Shown here: piece after piece, positions 32,561-44,894 of the stretch
Layout: each line of letters starts with the position of its first letter
Numbering within the stretch: position 1 is the stretch's first letter
Origin: Sorex araneus
Taxonomy: Eukaryota; Chordata; Mammalia; Eulipotyphla; Soricidae
Assembly: GCF_027595985.1 (NCBI RefSeq)
Contig: NC_073302.1
Coordinates: 396,727,403 to 396,791,402 of the forward strand
Length of the DNA: 64,000 nt
Reading direction: 5' to 3'
Translations under genes and position numbers: made by a program
Notes under the pieces: generated by a model
What the model saw: only the letters and a program-made list of their open reading frames with translations
Told to the model about the DNA's origin: nothing
The model's database searches: none

Positions 32561-33790
32561 TGTAGATTGAACCTCAGCTACGAGGACAACAGAGAAAGAT
32601 GCTCTAGATTACACTACTCTCCCCAGCACACCAGGAAGTCTACTAACTTCATCCGTTTCAGATACGTACCTAAAAATATAAAAACTACTTATTTGAACAG
32701 ATATGCACTCCAATGTTTACTGCAGCACTGTTTACAAATAAGAACTGAGAACAACCTAAATACAATTGACTGAAGAATGGATACTAAAAATTTGGTGTAT
32801 ATATACAAGGGCAGAGTCTCTTGCCTGTGCACTTGGCTGTTTTCCCCAGGGCCCCTCGGAGGAGATGGGCTCCAGCTTCCCTCCCTGCCCCGAGCAGAGC
32901 TCCCAGCAGCTGAAGACCTCTGGAGCCTAACCACAGTCATGCTCAAGACTCCTCTCCACACATTCGGATGAGCCTCACGTGTGAAGGTACCGGTAGAGGA
33001 ACCCAAGTGTGGGGGACCCGGGACTGAGACCTCCAAACTTGCTCGGATCGAGACTGGACCTCCTCCACCCAGATTTCCCATTTCCCAGTAGCTAGGCGGT
33101 CACACCCAGAGACTTCCCCATGTAATCCTATCAACGGCCTGCATCAAGAAACTTAAAAGCAAGCTCCCAGAAGACATTTTATAGCCTACTTCTCCTTCTG
33201 GGAGAACCTGGCACATTACCAAGAGTTTCCTGTCCACATGGGAGAGCCTCGCAAACTCCCCATAGTGTATTAATATGCCAAAACCAGTAACAATGCTGGG
33301 TCTCATTCCCCTGACCCTGAAAGAGCCTCCAATGCGGCATTGTTGGGAAAGAACAGTAGAGAGAGGCTTCTAAAATCTCAGTCTAGGACGAATGGGGACG
33401 TTACTGAGATCACTCGAGAAATTTGATGATCAGTGGGATGATGATGATGATGTACAAGAAACATAAAATTCTGTAATTTGCAGCATCATAGGTGAAATTA
33501 GAGGGATCATGCTAGTATAAGAAGCCAGATGTAGAAAGACAAATATGATGTGATTTCATTCATATGGAATATACAGAGAAAACAGGTGAAATAAATAAAC
33601 TAACAATTAAATATTTGTACTATAGCATCAATAATAGTTACTTGAAAGGAAGTGGAAAGCTGGGGGCTTGAGTTGCCACTAATATGGGCAAAAGGGATAT
33701 TCATGATGATTTTCAATGATGCACTCCTGAAAATGACATAACTTTCTAGTGCAGTGGCACTTTGATAAAATAACATAAATAAAATAACAT
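32561..33790 (+). mobile_element. L1 LINE 3' part, interrupted by LRT
   Basis: Bases 32561-32809 resemble the end of L1 ORF2 ('caatgtttactgcagcactg', 'gaagaatggatac'). After the insertion the L1 continues at 33459 ('aaacataaaattctgtaat', 'gaaattagagggatcatgc', 'gagttgccactaatatggg') to an A-rich end. Multiple stops; dead copy. Confidence 0.7.
32810..33452 (+). mobile_element. LRT element copy 2 (non-autonomous, RTE-tailed), best copy
   Basis: A 643-bp insertion into L1 with a 6-bp TSD TACAAG (32804-32809, 33453-33458). It begins 'ggcagagtctcttgcc', is GC-rich for 300 bp, carries a SINE2-like stretch ('gagagcctcgcaaac', 'gtattaatatgccaaaacc'), and ends with 'aatggggacgttactgag', 'actcgagaaatttgatgatc', 'agtgggatgatgatgatgatg'. 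The (GAT)n tail follows a reading that matches the RTE ORF terminus (LEKFDDQWDD). No long ORF, so presumed dependent on RTE enzymes. Confidence 0.8.
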
Positions 33791-33945
33791 TGTGAGGGCA
33801 AAATAGACATAAATGGGATAAGTTGCCTGTCTTGTGAGCAGTTGATGCTGGTTTCATCTGTGGCACCACATATGGTGTCCTAAGCATAGAACCTGGAATC
33901 ATCTCTGAGTACAGCCAGGTATGGACTCCCACACAAAATAAAAGA
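33791..33945 (+). mobile_element. SOR-type SINE, diverged
   Basis: 'gataagttgcctgtcttgtg', 'catatggtgtcctaagcata', 'tctctgagtacagccagg'. Confidence 0.55.
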
Positions 33946-34018
33946 ATATATGTATAATTATGTTAAATATTTTAATAGCACATCATTGTAGGAATATTAA
34001 CTCTTATTGGATAGTATA

Positions 34019-34114
34019 GTATTGGATATGCCAAAACCAGTAACAATAAGTCTCTCAATGAGAGATGTTACTGGTGCCCTCTCGAACAAATTGATGAGCA
34101 ACAGGATGACAGTG
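34019..34114 (+). mobile_element. SINE2 3' fragment
   Basis: 'gatatgccaaaaccagtaac', 'gagatgttactggtgccc', 'caaattgatgagcaacagg', ending 'atgacagtga'. Head missing. Confidence 0.75.
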
Positions 34115-34129
34115 ACATAGATATTCATA

Positions 34130-34298
34130 TTTTTTTTTCTTTTTGGGTCAAACCCAGTGATGCTCTGGGGTGACTCCTGGCTTTGTATTCAGGGAATACT
34201 CCTGGTGGTGCTTGGGGGAACATATCGGAATGAGATTGAACCTGGGTCTCCCACATGCAAGGCAAATGACCTAACCACTGTACTATTACACTGACCCC
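34130..34298 (-). mobile_element. SOR SINE, full length
   Basis: Inverted, T-run then 'tttttgggtcaaacccagtg' to 'actattacactgacccc'. Perfect 12-bp TSD TAGATATTCATA at 34118-34129 and 34299-34310. Confidence 0.85.
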
Positions 34299-34310
34299 TA
34301 GATATTCATA

Positions 34311-35006
34311 ATGTTTAAAGTTAAGTTCTTTTACTTGTTTTAGTTTTACCAATTGATATAACCACAAAAAATTAAAACAAAACAATGGCTTATATGAACC
34401 AACACAGCAAACATTTAAAGATCATGGTGGTTCTTTTAGCAAGGCTGAAGATTTCAGTCTCTAGTATTCAGATTTTAGGCTACAGTTATTGTTTTGATGG
34501 CTTACTTTATGCCTGGCAGAGTCTGTGTTTCTAACCAGATGTGAAAGGTGAATGACTACCAGTATTTGGTCTCATGTGTTATGCAACTACACAAGTTCCT
34601 CCTTACGATGCAGTGCCAGGTGGAATCTTGTCAAACACCTCAATACAATCTGCTTGACTTTTGTGCTATTTGTTCAACAGTTTAGTAGTGTATTCTGCCA
34701 AGTTTTTTCACATCTTTCTTGACAAGTCTTCATTTTTCATCATATCTTTCCAGTCTCACATGGCTACCACAGAATGACAGTAACAGTCTGCTGAAAAACT
34801 GAATTTCTTTTGTTTAGCATTGCTTATTAACATGGAAATGACTATGTTGAATGTTATGCTTAGCAGAAGGATTAATTGTTCCATACACATGACCCAGAAA
34901 TTGAAGTATATATTCAGTGCAATATCTCCAATTTATTCTTTCTCTAAATGTCCTTATTCTGTAAGTCAAAGCAACAAGTTGTAAAAGCTACAAAGCAAAT
35001 ATATGG
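34311..35006. other. anonymous sequence
   Basis: Nothing recognised. Confidence 0.45.
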
Positions 35007-35155
35007 ATATGTAGCTCAGTAAAGAGTTTTCACATGGCTTGCATGTGTGATGCTTATTTCAGTCCCAGGTACTGTATATTAGAATATGATCTTCATCATC
35101 TAAGTTTGTGTGATCCTTAATGCAGTGTAGTCAACTGTGCAGCAACAACTCAAAA
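35007..35155 (+). mobile_element. old tRNA-derived SINE
   Basis: 'gatatgtagctcagtaaag' resembles an A-box head and 'tttcagtcccaggtac' a B box, with a purine-rich tail running on to about 35240. Family uncertain. Confidence 0.45.
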
Positions 35156-35240
35156 AGAAGAAAAAAGAAGATAGAGGATGAAGAAGAGGAAGAGGAAAGG
35201 GAAGAAGAGAGGAGGAAGAAGGTTAAGAGAAGGAAGAAAT

Positions 35241-35852
35241 TATGTAATATCATTTCCCTTCCCTTTGAATTTGTGTATGTCTAAGGATTCTAAAACATGG
35301 TAAATACTAATCAACATCTTTATAGGTGCTTAGGTAGACACTTCATAGTTAGTTTGTCAACCATTACCTCCAGAAAAAAAATGTATGATCTATATTTTCC
35401 AACTCTGAGCTTGTATTCTCACCTACACTAAATAATTGTGTTGAATACTCTTAACACAAAACAGTTTTCAGATTCCTTTTTTCCTTCAGTTTGGACCTGG
35501 TAATATTTCACTATATTGTCAACTTTTTGATGTACCTTAATTTTTTAAAGTATAGTTTGGCCAACTTCTTAGTTCTTTAAAAAGGAAACCTAAAAAATAC
35601 ATTTTACATTTTTGAAAAGAGGGAAAAAGTAACTTTTTAAAACATATCTGTCTTCCCTCACTATAATGTATACTCTTTAAGAACAGAAACTTGGTCTCCT
35701 TTTGTATATCACGGTATTTCTACATTAAACACAATGTATGTACTCAATCTGGTCACTAAATAAATGAAGGATGTCAACTCCTTTGAGCAAAGCAAAATGA
35801 TCATTACTAAATGTTAAAATATGGGAGCTAGCAGGCAGATTATTATCTCAAG

Positions 35853-35853
<1 letters not shown>
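35241..35853. other. anonymous AT-rich sequence
   Basis: Nothing recognised. Confidence 0.45.
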
Positions 35854-35904
<51 letters not shown>

Positions 35905-35910
35905 GTGTGT
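35854..35910. repeat. (GT)n microsatellite
   Basis: Nearly pure GT run with one GC interruption. Confidence 0.95.
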
Positions 35911-37301
35911 CCTAAAGCAAAATAGTGAACTACAAGGTCTGACCTTGCTTCTGGTGTCAGATAGCTCTTCTTTCCTCAGGATGCCTTTGAGAATGGAGTG
36001 AAAACATCTGACACCACAATGTCTAGAAACTATATTCATACTGTCAGAAGAAGCCTTTCCTCTGTGGAAGATATCTAACAGCTTTTGTTTGAGTCTTTTA
36101 CTATCTAAGATTAAAAATAGCCACTACTTCCTGCCAAGAATTGCAAGAAAATCAATGAAAGGCCATGATTATCTCAGAGTGTCACTTATTAGATTGATAC
36201 AATTACTTTCTTTTTCTTTGAAGAGCTTAGATTTCAGATTTGTGATTGGTATGTCTTTGGTCTTATAAGATGAATGTAGAGAATAAAATATGTGACAAAT
36301 TTAACTTTTCCAGTGCAAGTGTGACTCAAGAGTTATGCTGGAGACTGGCTCTTTGATTCATTTCTACAATTTCACCATTTCTAAAATACTTTGTGATGGT
36401 TACTGCAGCATTGTATGGTTTTTAATTTGTTAAAGTTTGAAACCACTACAGTGAAGGGTATTAGAAAACATAACGCATTATTGTTATAGGCAGGTTATGG
36501 ATCATCTGCCAACAGCAGACACTGGTATTTTTATAAGAACAGTAGTTGAATGGGAAAAGTCATGGAAATCTTCTGGGTAATGACATAAAATATTTTCCAT
36601 CCTATATTATTCATCGATAATTAATCCGAAAAATCTGGAATTTGGTTGAAAAAAATTAAGCATTCTTCAAATGGCTCCTGAAATGTCAAAAAAATAAACA
36701 GCATTTCCTATAATCTGAGAAATAGACTAAATGAAAACAAATGAAAAATAGATGTCAATTGCTATTAGATTCTTCATAAGTTATTTAAATTTGTCAACAT
36801 ATTTTTTGTATTCTTTTTGTTTGCATGGACAATTTTTAAGGAAATTAAATTTCTACACGTAATTTTCAAATTATTATTATTCTTTTAAGTTCTCTTGTTA
36901 AAAATATATATATAATTCCAATATACTTATTTTATTATCCAAGTTATGAAAGTGGTTGCAAGCTATATCACTCCATAAATGCATTTGTAAACATACACTC
37001 TGAAGCAGAAATGTTATTTCTGATTAGAAGAAAAATATTTTAATATAGAAAAGAATACATTAAGTATAAGACGGAGGTTGAACTAATTTTGACTTCTCTC
37101 ATTATTTACTGAATTATATTATAAGTTTAAATAACTTTTGAATGTCTGTTTTCATACAGAATGAATAAACCACTAGTGAGATGACAAGACCATTAGATAT
37201 ATTAATGAGATAATATATATTTTACCAGAAGGTCATGACAATGATTAAATATATTTATGGGTGAAATTATATTGAGAAGAATACTCCTGGTCTCAATAAA
37301 A
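35911..37301. other. anonymous AT-rich sequence
   Basis: Nothing recognised. Confidence 0.45.
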
Positions 37302-37315
37302 GTATTCCCATATTG

Positions 37316-37488
37316 GGGGCTGGAGAGATAGCACAGCGGGTAGGGAGTTTGCCTTGCACGCGGCCGACCCGGGTTCGATTCCCAGCATCCCATATGGTCC
37401 CCTGAGCATCGCTAGGGGTGATTCCTAAGTGCAGAGCCAGGAGTGGCCCCTGTGCATTGCCAGGTGTGACCCAAAAAAAGAAAAAAAT
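37316..37488 (+). mobile_element. SOR SINE, full length, young
   Basis: Near-consensus; perfect 14-bp TSD GTATTCCCATATTG at 37302-37315 and 37489-37502. Confidence 0.92.
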
Positions 37489-37502
37489 GTATTCCCATAT
37501 TG

Positions 37503-38071
37503 ATGTCCACCACAAAGTAACAATATGTATTTTTCAACACTCACAGTTTTTAATCTCAGGTCTCACTAAATAATGCATTGAAGTTTCTTTGGTTTGAGCA
37601 CAAGATAATGACAGATTTAAAAGAAAAATAAAAATGAAATATTGTTGTCTTTTTCCAAGAACTCAGTACTTAAATATTTAAAAGCATAAAGCAAAATCAT
37701 ATGTAAATAAATGTTAAATAAATAATAAGATTAAAAAGTAGTTCCAAATGATAGCACCTTTGCTCCAGCATCCCAGGTAAGGCTCGCCTTTCGTTAATAT
37801 CACTGGGGCTATTCCAAAGGGAGACAGACAGAGTGATCATGAGCTCTCATGGAGGCTTTGCCTCACAGTCAGAGTAGCCCTTCCCTCCTGGCTGGGTCCC
37901 AGCCTCCACATCTGACCTGTATCATATTAAGGAGCCACTCCACAGCTTCTGAAGCACACAGCCACATAAGATAGATAGATCTATGCAACAAATTACACTG
38001 TGCTCACAGTTATTCTTCCTGTCATTCTGTGAGGACAGGAAAAGAAGATAGAGAGCAACCTCTAGCTTTAT
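37503..38071. other. anonymous sequence, right half GC-richer
   Basis: The stretch at about 37760-38050 is GC-richer and may be an old LTR or L1 5' UTR lying upstream of the L1 ORF1 remnant. Not identified. Confidence 0.35.
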
Positions 38072-38084
38072 TAAAATCTTTTAG

Positions 38085-38329
38085 CACTGTAACACTGTAG
38101 CATTGTTGTCCCCTTGTTCATTGATATGCTCTAGAAGGCACCAGTAACATCTCCATTGTGAGACTTGTTACTGTTTTTGGCATATCGAATACGCCACAGG
38201 TAGCTTGCCATGCTCTGCTGTGCAGACAGGATACTCTCAGTAATTTGCCGTGCTCTCTGAGAGGGGTGGAAGAATAGAACCCGGGTTGGCCAGGTGCAAG
38301 GCAAATGGCCTGTGCTATGGCTCCAGTCC
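38085..38329 (-). mobile_element. SINE2, full length
   Basis: Inverted tail 'gcactgtaacactgtagc', 'ttgttcattgatatgctc', middle 'gttactgtttttggcatatcg', head 'gaacccgggttggcc'. TSD TTAAAATCT plus imperfect extension at 38072 and 38330. Confidence 0.82.
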
Positions 38330-38399
38330 TTAAAATCTGTTAATATAAATAAATTACATCAATTTACTAAATATAATTTACTTAAAACTGTTAAACCCA

Positions 38400-39491
38400 C
38401 CAGCACCTTCTCAGGGGACTAACTATAAAAACTCACCTCCAGCACAAGAAGAACAGTAAAAAAAACAATGGGGAGAACACATAGGAAGCCACTAAGCTCA
38501 ATGAATGAAAACAGTGTCACTAAAGACACAAACAACATCAATAAATTCTCCGTGTCTTTAATGACACTATGATGAGGGTGTTCAAAGAGTTTTTAAAAAA
38601 TGATAGCAAAGATAGCAAAGCACAAGAAAGTAAGAGAGTCAAAATAAAAAATGATTTTACAGTCAGAAATTATAGAAATGAAGAAGATGGTAGGTGATAT
38701 TAAAAAGACAACAGAAGCTCTGAACAGCAGTATAGCAGAAGCTGAGCTAAAGATTGAGGAGCTCCAAGATGAGAAGGAGGAAGCCATTAGGAAACAGCAA
38801 AAAGTAGGAAAAAGTCTGAGAGGAAACAAACAGCATATTAGAGAACAGTGAGTTCAAGAGTAACAGTACAAGAATCACTGGAATTGCTGAAGAACAGGAA
38901 GGCAAATGTGATGAATAAATAGTTAACAAAATCATTGGAAATTATTTATAGTTAAATTGTTATAGTTAGACGTAAAGTTTAATGTTAAAGTCTATAGTTA
39001 AACTCAAAGTTTATAGTTAAAGTTATAGCATGAAGTTAACCTTTATAGTTAAAGTTAAATATTAATAGTTATAACTTTTTAGTTATAGTTAAATTAAGAG
39101 CTGAGAATTACAGAGTGAAATCCAAGAGGTCTAAAGGGTCCCATTGAAAATAGACCCAAGTAGGAAAACTGCAAGACACATTGTACTCAAAATGACAAAA
39201 ACCTAAAGATATAGACAGAATATTGAAAGCAGAAGGATGAAAAAAGGAACTTACATAAAAAGGAAAACCCATAAGACATATAACAGATCTATCAAACGAA
39301 ACTGTACAAGCCAGAGGAACATGGAAAGACATAGTACAAAATCTCAATGAATTGAACGTCTCACTAATACTCTATCCAGCCAGGTTACCATTCTGTTTTG
39401 AAGGAACTACACAGAGCTTCAGGGATATACAAAAAAATCAGGGAATTCAGTCTTGAAATCACTTTTGCAAGAAGCATTAAAAGAGCTCCTT
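38400..39491 (+). mobile_element. L1 LINE ORF1 remnant
   Basis: A coiled-coil-like open frame (38651-38851, charged, rich in Glu, Lys and Ile with Leu) is followed, in broken frames, by the conserved L1 ORF1p C-terminal motif order: KGKPIR, then ITDLSNETVQARGTW, then LILYPARLPF. Stops, a frameshift and an internal tandem-repeat expansion (38935-39097) inactivate it. ORF1p is the L1 RNA-binding trimer protein. The old copy resumes briefly after the young L1 insertion at 40417. Confidence 0.7.
38935..39097. repeat. AT-rich minisatellite, unit about TATAGTTAAAGT
   Basis: Imperfect tandem array of 'tatagttaaa(gt)' units embedded in L1 ORF1 sequence. Confidence 0.8.
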
Positions 39492-39507
39492 TAAAGAACA
39501 AGAGAAA

Positions 39508-40400
39508 GGGACCCTTCTTCACTGCTGGTGGGAATGCCGACTGGTTCAGCCCTTCTGGAAAACAATATGGACGATTCTCAAAAAATTAGATATTGAACTC
39601 CCATTTGACCCAGCAATACCACTGCTGGGAATATATCCCAGAGAGGCAAAAAAGTATAATCGAAATGACATCTGCACATGTATGTTCATCGCAGCACTGT
39701 TTACAATAGCCAGAATCTGGAAAAAAACCCGAATGCCCCAGAACGGATGACTGGTTGAGGAAACTTTGGTACATCTATACAATGGAATACTATGCAGTTG
39801 TTAGAAAAAAGGAGGTCATGAATTTTGTAGTTAAGTGGATGGGCATGAAAAGTTTCATGCTGAGTGAAATGAGTCAGAAAGAGAGAGACAGACATAGAAA
39901 GATTACACTCATCTATGGTACATAGAATAACAGAGTGGGAGACTAACACCCAAGAACTGTAGAAATAAGTACCAGGAGGTTGACTCCATGGCTTGGAGGC
40001 TGGCCTCACATTCTGGGGAAAGGGCAACTCAGAGAAGCGATCACCAACTATAATGTAGTCGAAGGCCATGTGGGGGAAGGGAGTTGCGGGCTGAATGAGG
40101 GCTAGAGACTGAGCACAGTGGCCACTCAACACCTTTATTGCGGGCCATAGAAGCTAAATAGAGAGAGAGAACAGAAGGGAATGCCCTGCCACAGTGGCAG
40201 GGTGGGGTGGGGGGAGATGGGATTGGGGAGGGTGGGAGGGACGCTGGGTTTACTGGTGGTGTAGAATGGGCACTGGTGAAGGGATGGGTTCCCGAACTTT
40301 GTATGAGGGAAGTATAAGCACAAAAGTGTATAAATCTGTAACTGTACCCTCACGGTGATTCTCTAATTAAAAATAAATAAATTTAAAAAAATAAAAAAAA
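39508..40400 (+). mobile_element. L1 LINE, 5'-truncated, relatively young
   Basis: An 893-bp insertion covering the last part of ORF2 ('cagcaataccactgctggg', 'gcagcactgtttacaatagc', 'tatacaatggaatactatgc') and the 3' UTR with a G-rich tract, 'gaatgggcactggtgaaggg' and an A-rich tail. Perfect 16-bp TSD TAAAGAACAAGAGAAA (39492-39507, 40401-40416), typical of target-primed reverse transcription. Open frames are interrupted, so no intact protein. Confidence 0.9.
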
Positions 40401-40482
40401 TAAAGAACAAGAGAAACTTCCCATTATGTGGTATTGAATATGGTACTCAGTAATATTGCATATGATTGTCCTCTACTAGATT

Positions 40483-40652
40483 TTTTTTTCTTTTTGGGTC
40501 ACACCTGGTGATGCACAGGGATTACTCCTGGATCTGCACTCAGGAATTACTTCTGGTGGTGCTCAGGGGACCATATGGGATGCTGGGAATCAAACCCGGG
40601 TCGACCGTGTGCAAGGCAAACTCCCTAACTGCTGTGCTATTGCTCCAGCCCC
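40483..40652 (-). mobile_element. SOR SINE, full length, young
   Basis: Inverted near-consensus copy; perfect 16-bp TSD TGTCCTCTACTAGATT at 40467-40482 and 40653-40668. Confidence 0.92.
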
Positions 40653-40668
40653 TGTCCTCTACTAGATT

Positions 40669-41077
40669 AAGAAATGTTAAATACATGCAGCAATTAGTAA
40701 TTAAAAATTCATTTTATTGATTTATTTCATAATAATTCTATTTCCCAGTTTTTAAGATTTTTGGACCAAGTAATATGAAATAAATTTGTTCTAACCCTGC
40801 CAAGGAGATAAAAATATACCTTCTATATATTTGACAGGAAAGATCTGATGATTACCGCAATGAGGTTCAATACAAAATAAAACTTAATGTGATCTGTTTT
40901 ACATGTTATTTGAAAAGTTAGTTATGTAAACGAGAATAGGTACTATATGATTTGAATTTTCTTACTTGCATAGGTTAAAATCATATATCAATTAATCATT
41001 ACACATTGACTTTTGTTGGTTTATCTTCTGATAATTTGCTATTTCCTTCAGTTTTGTTGGAGCGATAGGAAATAAAT
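40669..41077. other. anonymous sequence
   Basis: 'gaaataaatttgtt' followed by 'gccaagga' or 'accaaggg' occurs at about 40778 and again at about 41068; otherwise nothing recognised. Confidence 0.4.
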
Positions 41078-41240
41078 TTGTTATATGCCTACCAAGGGGG
41101 CAAGCAGGATGACAGGGACCCTGGGGACTCTGGTGGTGGGATTGGTGTTGCAATATTACATGACTGAAACAATTCTATTATGAACAGCTTTGTAAATCAC
41201 AGTGTCTTAATAACACAAGTAAATAAAAATATCTAAAACA
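41078..41240 (+). mobile_element. L1 3' end fragment
   Basis: 'ctctggtggtgggattgg', 'attacatgactgaaacaat', 'gaacagctttgtaaatcac' and an A-rich end match the 3' terminal layout of the other L1 copies here. Confidence 0.55.
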
Positions 41241-42649
41241 AATAGCGACTTCAGAATAGTAAAATGTCTTAATGAAAATTGAGCCTTGGGGTTGGTTTGG
41301 AGAATTGCATGAAAGAACAGAGGTAAGAAAACAATCATGCACTGAGAAGAGCAGAAATTGAAAATGAGTTGGGCATGACAGATTCAGAGGTCAGTGGGGA
41401 TGACATGCCTTGTTCTGCTATTTCAACAGTAAAATGGAACCAGGATCATGAATGTGAACTAGATAAAAAGAGTATATGTTTTATTTACATTAGTTTCTCC
41501 TGTGTAACTTTCCCTCCTGTATTTCTAGAACTCTTGTATTGGTTAATATAAGACAACTTCAGTGAAGGATTAAAAATACTGCAAAGCTCAAATATTATGT
41601 ATATTCCCTCCTCATTTACAAAACTACTAAGTAAAGTATTCCTATTTGGGTTAGATTTTCAGACATGGTCATTTGGAAGCCAACCTGAAAGAGGCTACCC
41701 AATTGCTCTGCCATGTTCAACCCACAAAATTTCTGCAGTGCCCTCTTCTTGTCTTTATGCCTTTCTGCCACAGAGATGTACACATTATTTACCCTAGGCT
41801 AAGCCTAAGGAGAGATACATTTTTATTTGATGGAGCTTGGTCACAATTCCATAAAAAACTGCAAGAGAAGTTGCTAATTATGGCTAAGCTATTTGTCCTA
41901 AAAAAGATGAATGCTGTTCGTGTAATTAGTACCCTTCTTCCCCAAGTGGAATAGAAACAAAACATACTTCAACTTGTCATTGTTTTTCTTAAGCAGGTTT
42001 TCTCCTCTCTATAACCCTACCTTAGTTTTAGATTGCCATATTTGGAAGAACATTTCAAATTCATGTTAATTAACAAGAGGATCTAATCTGTTTACATTTC
42101 TTTCTGAAATATGCTAAATTGCAGTGATTAATATATATTCCTCTTTAAATCCTGTCTCCCTCTAACCCTATTACAGATTTTGTGAAATACATTCTCCAGA
42201 ATTATATACTGAATTAAAAATACAGATAAACTACCATATGAATATAAAAAGCTGTGTTTTTATCTTCTTCAAAAATAATTTCTGATGACAACATCATTGC
42301 TGATACTTTAAAATTAACTTTACAGTAGAATCAATATTAATTCACGACTGTCTCTTGTCTTTGGTCTTGTAACTTTGACATGAAAATCTATTTTTCTTTC
42401 AAAACAGTGATCTTAAACCCAATAATACAATCAGCAGTGGAGGTTTTATAATGTATGAATGTTCCCTTCATTCCTCAGAAATCTGATTTAATTAGTCTCA
42501 GATGAGGCCTAAATATGAACTTTTTTTACAATTAACAGAATTGTAAACATCAATTTTAAAAAAGAATTTAAAAATATGGTTTCCTGTATTTGAGAAGTCA
42601 TTTTAGAAAGTTTAAATGTTCTATATTTATATGTACATATATTTATATT
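41241..42649. other. anonymous AT-rich sequence
   Basis: Nothing recognised. Open frames at 41597-41954 lack domains. Confidence 0.45.
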
Positions 42650-43533
42650 TGTAAAAATCTAAGGCACACCGACAGGTGCGTGTACTCTTGGGCTCTCCAG
42701 GCAGCTCTGTCTCACCGCCCGCGTCCAGTGGTCGAGGGCAGGCGACGGAAGGAAGAAGGCCAAACTGGTTGCTCGATCAGTTTATTTTGTTCTCTCTGCT
42801 TCTCCTGAGTCTGGCCCCCCTTTGCCACACAGTCTTAGTTTATATAGCATAGTACATAGGGCGGTGGCACAAAGGTGGGTTTAACATCAACAAATAAACA
42901 AAGAAGGCTAAGACCATTTCTTAACAAAATCTCATCTAAGGAAATCTCATCTAAGGAGATCCACTCAAGGGAGTGATTCCAAACAAGGGTGTGTCAGGGT
43001 GTGAGCTAGTAATCTGTTTAAATAGTTACAGTAAATCTACTTCTAATATTTCTAATATTTCTAGCAATGTCATTCTGTATGAGCACAATAAGAGATATAA
43101 AGTTTGGTTCTTCCTGAGGACATTTCACTATATAGTCCTCAGGCCAGGTTAGTCTTCCTAACCCCAGCAGGGTCCTAGTCTCCTCGTTACCTTTGGATCA
43201 TGGCAGCATCGTCCATGATCATGCCCTCAACTTATAGTTGAGTATTGTGGCACTTTGGCCTGGCCTATCTCGATGCCAGGGTAGCACATAACTCCCTGCT
43301 TGCCCTGGATCCATCCTGTCCCTTGTCGGGACCCCTGTTTTTGGGGTGCTAGAAACTGAGGGCAACTGAGTTAAGAAAGCAGATGCGCAGGAGTAAATAT
43401 TATTGGAGTCAATCAACTCTCAAGTTACAAGCACAATATTGTCTTCCTGTGTCCATACAGAAAGGACATTGCTTTCAGGTAAACTATGTTCCCTAAGGCA
43501 AGGCTAAAAGGACAAACCCCATGTTATCCTACA
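42650..43533 (-). mobile_element. solo LTR 3 of the same endogenous retrovirus family
   Basis: Minus-strand copy. In sense it starts TGTAGGATAACATGG (right end) and ends ATTTTTACA (left end), flanked by 5-bp ATATT duplications. Shares 'cgatgccagggtagcac', 'aaggccaaactggttgctcg' and an inverted AATAAA region near 42782 with LTR 1 and 2. No internal region. Confidence 0.8.
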
Positions 43534-43539
43534 ATATTA

Positions 43540-44890
43540 AACTAGCATCTATCATGCTGAGTGATTTGGATCTAAACTATTAACTTGTATTAAATCTAAA
43601 TCTAGTAAGTGCTCATTAGACTTAAGTACATGATGAACAGGAAGTAACAAAGACTTCAAATACAGTATTATTTCTGAATTTGCAGAATGAAACTATTTGT
43701 AGTATATGTGGGGAGTCAACAAGGAGGAATTCTTTAAAATTATTTAACATTTACTTCCTTATCTTTATACTCTTATATTTCTGAGAATCCCTGCAAGAGG
43801 AATGCAATTGGACTGGGCTCTAGTTTTGCTCTTTAGATCAAAAACATCTCCAAAGCACAAACCATCTTCAACCCAAATTGAGAACTGAAGGGAAAAAAAA
43901 AAAAAACATTATTTCAAACTCACAGTTAAAAAGGTCCCAAAGGCAAAATAATTTTAAAGTCAACAACCAAAATGTTCCCCCAGTGGCAGCATCATATATT
44001 TTGTTTTCACAGTTCATTTGCTTTTCCCCCTATATGTCCCATTGCCCTGTTTTCTGATGATGCTTATTCCTTGGTGAGAGCAGAAGAGGTGAACACACAT
44101 TTTTGCACAATGGGCTGTTATTCCTTATAACAAAACTGTTGTTTTTTGATTATCCTACTGGCATAACTTTGCATGTTGATTCTCATTCCTATTTCTTTTT
44201 TTTATTTCATGAGCATTTTGCTAACTACAATGAAAGAGAATATGGCGTTGATATTCTATTTTCTCAGTTTAGCCATTATTTTGTGGCTAAAGATTGGAAG
44301 AGTTCATGTAATTCATTTTTTTAAGATTGTAGTTTGTGAATGGTTAATATATCAATATATCTTGTTCTTATGAAACTTCAGCATAGTATGAGAATGTTGA
44401 CACATTTGAATCTTTCTCTTCACCTTCCTCTAGAGAGTTCCCAAGGGTAGCTTCATTCCATAGCCATTACAGAAGACATCATGATTCAGGATTGTGGCCC
44501 TAATTATGTCCTTTACTGAAGCAAACTCATTTCTAGGAGCTAAGATCATTGCATTTACCTGTAAAGGTGACCTTCAGAATACCAGGTTGATTTGTTTGAA
44601 GAACATTTACTTCTTTATTTAAATGAACAACCAGCAGTTTTGACCGTGGAAGTCAAATTTCAATGCTAGTCATAGTCTGTGATAACATTTCTTAGATTTT
44701 GATAGAAGGGGAATGCACACTACCGATTATAATGAATGTTGAAAAAAATGTGTAAAGTTACTTTCTGAGCAACTTAGTCTTTTCTTTCTTCTTTATATTA
44801 AACTTTCTTGCCAGGTTTTAACTTTCGATTTTCTTTAACCTCAACAACTGGGACATTAAGCGCACTTTGTTAGGAGAGGTAAGTAGCATA
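43540..44890. other. anonymous AT-rich sequence
   Basis: Nothing recognised. Confidence 0.45.
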
Positions 44891-44894
44891 CTGG

